NCBI GenBank assembly: GCA_039028975.1
Contig: JBCCHB010000031.1
Coordinates: forward strand, 56,047-120,046
DNA: 64,000 bases
Direction of reading: 5' to 3'
From: JAHBNG01 sp039028975
GTDB taxonomy: Bacteria > Chloroflexota > Anaerolineae > Caldilineales > Caldilineaceae
The notes under the pieces were generated by a model. It made no database searches, was not told the origin of the DNA, and saw only the letters and a list, made by a program, of their open reading frames with translations. Both the position numbers and the translations under genes were made by a program. The stretch's first letter is position 1. Every line of letters starts with the position of its first letter. Shown one piece after another: positions 47,435-55,900 of the stretch.

Positions 47435-49039
47435 CTATCCCGTTGCTACAAAGACGGGATGGACTTCCACGCCTGTTTTGGGATCCTGATATGTCTCCTC
47501 AAACTTCTGTCGATTTTCATCGGTAATGATCTCCACAAAGAAGACGAGCCAGATCTCTTTCTGTTGCAACTCCTTACCATAAGCTGCGGCTTGCCCGAGT
47601 GCAGACTGATACTGCCTGCGGTTGGCAAAGCTTTTGACCTCCACGCCATAGAGCCGATTGGCATAAGTAATCAGTAGATCAATCTTGCCGTTACCCGTGG
47701 GAAATTCAGGCACCACCTGACCCTCAAAATCGGTCATGAAGTGGAGCAGCCAAGTATAGAGATTGAAATGAAAGATGGCCTCCATGACCCGGTTGTCACT
47801 CTCCCGACGGGGGACATCCTTGAGGAGCCTATTTCGATGTTGATGAAGGTAGACCTCAAAGCGTTTCATCAGATGGGGAATGGAGAGGGCGGTGTCGGTG
47901 ATTGTGTCATCTAAGTCATCGAAGGGATCATAGAGGCGGCCCAAGTTGCCAAAAAATTGGCGAGAGAAGTAGTTGAAGAGCCGTTTCTGGACAAACGGAG
48001 AGGAGAAGCGGACATAGAAATCGATCTCTCCTCCAGATGTTTGCTCAGAGGTATGATCGATGACGCCGTTCATATAGAGGAAATTCAGCAGGGGATCATC
48101 ATAAGAAAAAGGCATCCGCTTTTCGGTTTGATAGAGCTGGTAAACCATATCAACGTAAGGCTCTTCCTTGGCTTTGCTGATGATATTGAGGATATTATTA
48201 TTGGGCAAGATATCAAGTCCAGCCGAGAAAGCAATCTCAAAGTCATGGGCGGTAATCGTATCCCCATGACGATTATAGGTCTCGGTCAGCAGCTCGCCGA
48301 ACCAACTGACCAGCCCGGGCTGCCCTCGAGTCTCATAGTAGAGTCGTTCGATAACGGTCTCTTCAACTGTTTGACCACTCTCCTCCTCATACCAGCGAAA
48401 CATAGAGGCGACTTCTTCCTGGGTCAGGTTGGGTACGTGTACGCTACGCTGTACGTTGAAAGGCGAGCCGGAAACGTTTTCAATACCCAAAACGCTACGC
48501 ACGCCGATGAGGGCCAAGCCATGCAGGAGATAGGTTTTCTCTGCACTGACTTTCGTTCGTTGGTTACCGCGCTGAGTATGGATGGTACGGAACTCATTGG
48601 CAAAAGCATTGATAAACTCCGTTTGTAAGGCATCAAATTCATCCAGGATCAAAATAATCGGTTTTTCAAAATAGGCTGCTGTGAAGAGCGTACGCAGTTG
48701 CTTCCAATCATCTAATCGTGGCAAATCATCGCGCTCAAACCAGTATCCTAGTTCAGTCATCAAGACACCGAGCGCATCTTCAATCGTTTGGGCAGACTTA
48801 GCCGATTGCATGGTCAGAATAACCACTTCATAATCTCCTAGTGCGGCAAGGCGCTCCTCTACCTGCTGCAGTAGCCACGTCTTTCCTGCCTGTCGAGGTG
48901 CCCAAACGGTAATATAGTGGCCGCCTTTTTGCGGATCCTCTCCCAGAAGCTGTCTACATGACCGGTCGATCAATTCAGTTCGTGGAACGTAATACTCCAG
49001 ATCCGTATCAACTGGGCCATAAGATGAAAACTTGCGCAT
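47435..49039 (-). CDS. AAA-like ATPase with C-terminal PD-(D/E)XK nuclease-like domain
   Basis: This is a 534-residue protein. The inner ATG (49037-49039, MRKFSSYGPV) is chosen because GAAGG lies eight bases before it; the outer ATG at 49066 has none. Walker A APRQAGKT at 47-54 and Walker B IILILDEFDAL at 128-138 define an AAA-like P-loop ATPase. Middle helices (FRWYEEESGQTVE, YYETRGQPGLVSWFGELL) match the lid of this family. The C-terminus has D454 (GKIDLLI) and E467-V-K469 (YGVEVKSF) followed by QSALGQAAAY, a PD-(D/E)XK nuclease signature. This AAA plus PD-(D/E)XK pairing is a widespread family of uncertain function. It is flanked on both sides by giant surface genes on the other strand. 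Confidence 0.85.
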   Translation of the reverse strand: MRKFSSYGPVDTDLEYYVPRTELIDRSCRQLLGEDPQKGGHYITVWAPRQAGKTWLLQQVEERLAALGDYEVVILTMQSAKSAQTIEDALGVLMTELGYWFERDDLPRLDDWKQLRTLFTAAYFEKPIILILDEFDALQTEFINAFANEFRTIHTQRGNQRTKVSAEKTYLLHGLALIGVRSVLGIENVSGSPFNVQRSVHVPNLTQEEVASMFRWYEEESGQTVEETVIERLYYETRGQPGLVSWFGELLTETYNRHGDTITAHDFEIAFSAGLDILPNNNILNIISKAKEEPYVDMVYQLYQTEKRMPFSYDDPLLNFLYMNGVIDHTSEQTSGGEIDFYVRFSSPFVQKRLFNYFSRQFFGNLGRLYDPFDDLDDTITDTALSIPHLMKRFEVYLHQHRNRLLKDVPRRESDNRVMEAIFHFNLYTWLLHFMTDFEGQVVPEFPTGNGKIDLLITYANRLYGVEVKSFANRRQYQSALGQAAAYGKELQQKEIWLVFFVEIITDENRQKFEETYQDPKTGVEVHPVFVATG

Positions 49040-49103
49040 GATACTCGCCTTCTCTTGGTGTAGCAAACTGACTGATGGGATAGCACTCTAGTGCATCGTC
49101 AAC

Positions 49104-49202
49104 ACTAAGGAACGAGAATTTAATAAAACCAGAAAGATCTCTCCGCTTCGGTCGAAATGACACGAATGAAGTTTTGGGTTTTATTTGATCTTAACTCCTA
49201 AG
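49104..49202. repeat. Palindromic repeat B, variant copy with a CGAAATGACA core
   Basis: It starts CTAAGGAACGAG, AATAAAACC and ends GGTTTTATTTGATC, CTCCTAAG, an imperfect inverted repeat of about 26 bp. The core (AGATCTCTCCGCTTCGGTCG, AAATGACA) differs from the other two copies and resembles the repeat at 2229-2322. Confidence 0.6.
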
Positions 49203-49472
49203 AATTCGGGTCGGTAATTTGTCCAGTTAGCACGCCCACGTGCGGCAACCGGCACGGGGCGTGTCTCCTAAACCCGAGCTTTAAGACTTGACGATGCACC
49301 AGTCTGATAATGAGACTTTGTCTTAGCATTTGCTCGGCATGCTTCAGAATCTCCACGAAATGGAGGACGAATATATTATATCACACCGATTAGGTACACA
49401 CAGCAGCACAAGACAATGGACCATCACCGCACATCATGTCTCACGTAACCCATACCCACCAATCCTCATCCA

Positions 49473-49553
49473 TATTCAGCTCCGTTTGAAAACAAGTGTT
49501 TGGTCTCCCAGATAGAGCTTCGGAAAACTCCTGTTTTCAAAATGACTGGATTA
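49473..49553. repeat. Palindromic repeat A, inverted copy
   Basis: TATTCAGCTCCGTTTGAAAA matches the right end of the 9962 copy read in reverse. The other end (CCTGTTTTCAAAATGACTGG) is degraded. It lies immediately upstream of the conserved upstream element. Confidence 0.6.
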
Positions 49554-49728
49554 CAAATACATAAATTGACGGATGCATTTCTTAACGGTTATCTGTTATC
49601 TTATTGACAGATTCATTGTTTCTTCACCCCATTATTTTGGCACCCACCAAACCTTTGCCCTTGAAGGAATGTCTATCACATTCTCTAGAATCAGTAGATC
49701 GCAACGCGGAGCGAGCATCCTCAGATGC
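49552..49728 (+). promoter_or_regulatory. Conserved upstream element, copy 4, with repeat C tail
   Basis: ACAAATACATAAATTGAC, GATGC at 49572, CTGTTATCTTATTG at 49593 (21 bases apart), then TTATTTTGGCACCCACC, TTTGCCC and AATCAGTAGATCGC with GGAGCGAGCATCCTCAGATG. It is the most complete version of the element and lies about 350 bases before the gene at 49925. Confidence 0.5.
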
Positions 49729-49867
49729 GAAGCGGGGCGTTGTGGTCTATTGAGACTCTATTTTGTCAAACGGTCTATCCGTAGCCCGTCCATGTACAAA
49801 AATTTGGAATAAGGCTAGCCAGGTCCCACCCCAGACCAACAAAAGATTATACCCTACAGACAGAGGA

Positions 49868-49900
49868 GAACACGGACAGATTTATGAAACATCCGTGTTC
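49868..49900 (+). promoter_or_regulatory. Leader hairpin before the 2,844-residue gene
   Basis: GAACACGGA (49868-49876) is perfectly complementary to TCCGTGTTC (49892-49900). GGAGA at 49916 and the start codon at 49925 follow. It could influence translation, or be another interspersed repeat. Confidence 0.4.
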
Positions 49901-49924
49901 CCGATCATTTCTTTTGGAGACAGT

Positions 49925-52900
49925 ATGCATTACAAAACAAAACACCTCTGGCGAGCAAACCTGTTCGCACTTTTCACCGCGTTAAGTCTACTGATTGCTC
50001 CCTTGGCACCTCTGGCACCCCTGACTTCATTGCCAGACCATACCATGCCAGACCATACCGTACCAACATATGGTAGTGAAGTCAGCGCCAATCCGCTGGC
50101 GGACCTTTTCGCGCGCGCGAAAGACCTGACAGGCTTGTCCTGGAAGGATCTGCAAAACCTGTCAGGTCTGGGGGCCGACCTCTACAACAACCTCTTCGCA
50201 GCCCAACCCGCCGCGGCCCAGACAGGCCTAGAACTCAGCATTGCTCTAAGTCCGGTCGGCCCCATTGGCGTCAACAGCCCCTTTACAGCCACCATTACGC
50301 TGACCAACACCAACGCGGCCAACATCACCTCTCTCCCCTTCCAGCTCGGCTATGACACCAACGACCTGGACTTTTTTCCCAGCACTGTGTCGGTGAATCC
50401 AGATGATTTTATCGACGATGGCACCCTCAACTGGAGTGATCTGACCACTACCTTGGGACCGTTAGCCCAAAACACGCCCGTGACCCTGGTTGTTCCCTTT
50501 ACCGCCATCCAGGATACGACCAGCAACACGGCCACCAGCCCCTGTACCGTTAATGGGGAGAGCTGCATTGTCGCCACCAGCGGCGGAGCGCCTGCGATGA
50601 CGGCCCACGCCTCGGTCGACATTGAGCTGGGTGCCCAAAATAAGTACACCTTGGGCGGCGCTGTCTTCCAAGACGACAGCGGCGATGGCACCCAAAATGG
50701 GGGCGAAGCCGGTATCGACGGCGTACAGCTCAACCTCTATCTGGACGGCTCGGATGGCTCTACGCCAGATGGCGTACCCGCGGCGAGTGAGTTGTTGACC
50801 AACACCCTTACAGCCAATGGCATCTACACCTTCTCGGTGATCACCGGCCCTGGTAAGATCTATATTGTGGAGATTGATTCCGGCAATTCGACGGGCGGCC
50901 AGCCTCTGGCAGGCATGACCTATGTCGCGGCCAGCGGTTCATCGCCCCGTGTCATCCCCATGACATCTGTGGGCGATACCCAAACCGACGTCAACTTCGG
51001 CTTTGAACTTGGCACAGACACCGACAACGACGGAGTCCCCGACGATATCGACATCGACGATGATAACGATGGCATACTCGATAGTGATGAATGTCTTCCG
51101 ATTCGGTCTGACGTGGATGTTGGGGGGCAATGGGATCCTGTCAACGGGGCAGATACCAACGATATCCAGGTCGGCGACGTCTTCTATCAATCCAATTATC
51201 TGACGCTTGACGGGCAAAATTATGATCTGCGGTTTGAATTATTGTCTAAACCAGCCGATATTCTCGCCAATTTTAATACAGGCGAAGACCTGGTTCTTGA
51301 GGATCCGATACCCGTTCGAGAGGACCATGCAACGTACTCCATCCAGCTCGTTCAACCTGGCTCGGTGACGAATGGAAATCCGTCTGGTACCCCTGTTGTG
51401 GTTGACGTCTGGGAGATGACCATCAATGATATTGATAATGGTGACAACGCGACGGATTGGACGGACATCGGCGGATTTGTCACGCCTCCAGTCGCAATTG
51501 TTGAAGTTGGCTCGCAAATGGGCACCTATACCCTTGGTACAGGGCAGGTTGTCTATGGGATGGACCCCATCGTTGATGATAGTACCAATGGTTCTGATCC
51601 AGATCATATCGTAAAGGCTCTGTACTTCAATACGAGCGGCGTTACCTTAGTGCATGGTGTTTTTGGCACATTCAATGGTGGCGCTGACGGAAGAGGGTCG
51701 GGTTTGCTTTTAGGCATCGCAAATTGTACCGACTCGGATCTGGATACGATTCCGAATCACCAGGATCTGGACTCCGACAACGACGGCATCCCCGATAACA
51801 TAGAAGCCCAGACTACGGCTGGCTATACGACGCCGAACGGCGATGCCGGCCCAGGCAACAACGGCCTGGACAGCGCCTACAGCGGTGGCCTCAACCCCGT
51901 GGACACCGATCAGTCCACCGCCGACGGCGACGGTACCGAGACCCTGCCCGACTATCTGGACACCGACTCGGATGAAGACGGCACCTTCGACATTGCCGAA
52001 TCTGGCCTGGCCGACAACGACAGCGACAACGACGGCATGAGCAACGGCCCAGTCGGCACCAACGGTCTCGACAACGACGCCACCATCGAAACCGCCGATG
52101 ACTACAGCGACGTCAGCGGTTTGGCCCACGACGGCACCATCTTCACCCTGGCCGATACGGACAACGACACCGCAGCCGATGGCTCAGATGCCGCACCCAC
52201 CGATCAGGATCTGGACTATCGGGATGATAGATTCGATACACCGCCCCCCGACACCGATAACGACGGCGTGACTGACGACATCGACATCGATGATGACAAC
52301 GACGGCATTCTGGATACCGTTGAACAACTAGCAGAGACGGGTTTGGCCTTTGTCAATCCAGAAAAGGCATACTTGATTCAGGGAAGTGACGGCGAGTTAT
52401 TTGAGGTGGATCTCCTGACGGGTAATTCCAGCAGTACAGGGTTGCAGGCGGGCCATCAGCTCAATGCTGTCACCATCAATGAGCGAGAGCATACCTTCTG
52501 GGGTGTGGATATAGATACCGACGAATTGGTTGTACTCTCACCCAGCGATCTCTCTGAGGTTAGTCGCGTTGCGCTCGGCATAGGCAGCAATCTTGTCGGT
52601 AATGCTGGCGCATACGATCCAGTAAATATGCTCTACGTGCTTGGTGCGTATAACACATCCGACCAAACCCAATTTTTCTTGATGGACGCCAATCCAGATT
52701 CGGCAACATACCAGACAGTCATCGGCTCCATTCCCCAACTAACCAGCGATCGCGTTCCAGATATCGCGTTTAATCCTACAGATGGTCTTCTCTATGGCAT
52801 TCAGCGCAATACGAATACGATCATTGCCATCGACACAAACGCCCAGACTGTAACCACCATCGGTACGGTATCGGGGTTGCCAGTAGGGCGATACGGCGCA

Positions 52901-55900
52901 GCTTATTCAACCAATGATGGCAATGTATATTTCTCTGACAACAACTCGAACGAAATCTACTTGGCCAGTAACAACGGTGGGAACTGGACGGCAACGCTCT
53001 TTACAAATACGAACCATGCCGTTTCATCCCCCAATGACGCGGCAAAACTGCTGAACGTACTTCCCAACGGAACGGTCATTCCACCATCCGATACCGACGG
53101 CGATGGGGTTGCTGATCACCTGGACCTGGATACGGACAACGACGGCATTCCCGACAATATAGAAGCCCAAACAACCCAAGGTTACGTAGCCCCGGCCAAC
53201 GACGATGCCGCGACCTATCTTGCCAACAAAGGCCTCAACAGCGCCTACACCATCACCGGCACCTACCCGACCAACGGCATCACGCCGGTAGATACTGACA
53301 ACCAGGGCGACAACCCCGACTACCTCGACCTCGACTCCGACGAAGACGGCACCTTCGACATCGTCGAATCCGGTCAAGGATTAACCCAAGGCACCACGCC
53401 GGGCCAAGTCATCTCAACTACCGTCGGCATCAACGGTCTGTCTGATGACGCCGCGGCAGAATCGGTCGATGACTACACCGACGTCAGCGGTTTGGCCCAT
53501 GACGGCACCAACTTCACCCTGGCCGATACGGACAACGACACCGCAGCCGATGGCTCGGATGCCGCACCCACCGATCAAGATCTGGACTATCGGGATGATA
53601 GATTCGATACGCCGCCCCCCGACACCGACAACGACGGCGTGACCGACGATGTAGACGTGGACGACGACAACGACGGCATCTTGGATAATGTAGAATGTCC
53701 AGCTTCCCCAGGCGCAACGGCGCCTGCCGGTGACGCAGTTACCTGGACTCATGGAAACTTGACCATTTATGTCGTTAGCGGCAATACCAATGGCTTAGGG
53801 GTCGAAGAATCGGGATTTGAAGAAGCTGTTTTTAATTTAGGATTCAATGTACTGACGAATGATAACCCAACCGCTACTTCCGCTAATGCAGGTACGTTTG
53901 CTCAAGGCACCCTGACGCTAACCGACATTAGCAATACCCATGGCCCAACAACCTGGTCCGATCTCACGATTGAAGAATTCCGCTCGGGTACATCTGGTTC
54001 AGCAGTTGTGCTTTCACCGAGTAGCGCAACCGGAGCGAATAATTATCAATATGAGGTAGACATCGATTTTACACCAGGTGCGAACATCAACACGTTTGCC
54101 TTTGATTTGCTGGATTTCTTTGACTCCGGAAGCGCGGATAGCGCACAAATTGACTATGTGATTCGCGTGGATGGGCAAAGGATCTGGCAGGTTACCGGGA
54201 ATTTAATCGCTGTCGATACAACGACAACCGCACCAGTATTGGATGGTAATGGGGCAGTTCAAGCGACACATGCATTTGGCGATAATTTGGAGCATACCAT
54301 TGGTATTGTTGCACCAACTGCTATCTCCAACATCAATATTCAAGTCACATCGACCACAATTGGTGGTGGCGATGTCTTGGAAGACATTATCTCGTTGGAT
54401 AATTTTGTCTATGCTTCTACCATTGGTCTCTGTGATCAAGATGGTGATGGTGTCACCGATAACCTTGACCTGGACTCGGACAACGACGGCATTCCCGACA
54501 ACGTGGAAGCCCAGACCACCCAAGGCTACATTGCCCCCAGCAGCAATGATGCTGACGGCGACGGCCTAGACGACGCCTACGACCCAGCCCACGACGGGCC
54601 AGATGCAGGTGCCAACCCAGACCCCGGTGCTGGTACAGCCATCACGCCAGTTGACACCGACCAATCAACGACTGACGGTGACGGCAGTGAAACCTTGCCT
54701 GACTATCTAGACCTCGACTCCGACGAAGACGGCACCTTCGACATCGTCGAATCCGGTCAAGGGCTGACCCAAGGCACGACACTGGGCCAAGTCATCTCAA
54801 CCACCGTCGGCATCAACGGTCTGGCCGACGATGCCGCCGCAGAAGCCGCTGATGACTACGCGGATGTCAGCGGCCTCGCCCACGACGGCACCCACTTCAC
54901 CCTCGCAGACACCGACAACGACACGGCGGCCGATGGCTCCGACGCCGCGCCAACGACCACCGATCTCGACTATCGGGATGATAGATTCGATACGCCGCCC
55001 CCCGACACCGACAACGACGGCGTAACCGATGACATCGACATTGATGACGACAACGACGGTATATTGGATGTGGTCGAAGCCAGGGGTTTCAGTAGTGCTC
55101 AATTACCGAAAAATATCCTCATCGCACATACGGAAGGTACAAACCCAGGAGGTTCACTCACTGACGCAACATATTCCACGAACTTAATCGCTGAATTCAC
55201 CAATTATTCACCACCAGGCAGCACAATTACGGTTGTGAGTGATTTGGATGATGGCGGTGCTCCGACGGTCGGCAAATATGATGGCTATGATTTGGTCGTT
55301 GTCCTGAGCGTCTGGGGCAATATCGAGGCCAGCGAATGGGCAGAATTGGAAAATGCCATTCAAGGGCAAACCAGCGGCGGGTTCATTCTCAACATCGATT
55401 TATGTAATAGCTGTAGCGGGTTTCCTGGCACCGAATTACTTACCCTGCTCAACAATTCGCTGCCAGGAACCTATTCCCTTGGGGCAACCGTTTCAAGCGC
55501 GCAAGCAGTGGCCCTCAACATGAGCGCAGCTCATGCCCCCGCTTTTGCTAGTGCAGGTTTAGACCCATTCCATTTAAATCATTTTAGTACGCTGAATGGA
55601 TTCACAAATGAAGAAATCTTGTACTCCCACCATGGAGAAATGGCTGGGGCCATGGTTGATCTATCAGTAGGCAGTTGCGCCAGCTCCTTATTTGTTGTTA
55701 CCGATGCCAGTCACTTTCAGGATGCACATTATCCAAACAACGAAGGTAAGTTTGCCCCTGCATTCAATTTATCCTCGGAGATTGGCTGTGAATTTCCAGA
55801 TTCCGATAATGATGGCGTGACCAACAATCTCGATCTGGATTCAGACAACGACGGCATCCCGGACAACGTGGAGGGGCAGACGACCCAAGGGTACGTGGTG

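Larger units (their letters stand above)
49040..49924. other. Intergenic region with four repeat types and leader of the 2,844-residue gene
   Basis: No gene was recognised. The region holds repeat B (49104-49202), repeat A in inverted orientation (49473-49553), the conserved upstream element ending in repeat C (49552-49728) and a 9-bp perfect hairpin (49868-49900) just ahead of the ribosome-binding site of 49925. Confidence 0.55.

Noticed and set aside
47408..48628. Plus-strand frames (89 and 223 codons) opposite the AAA/nuclease gene
   Set aside because: The minus-strand gene has clear Walker A, Walker B and nuclease motifs; the opposite frames have none.
49763..49924. Upstream extension of the 2,844-residue protein
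   Set aside because: The extension is not signal-like and has no ribosome-binding site; the ATG at 49925 starts a good signal peptide after GGAGA.
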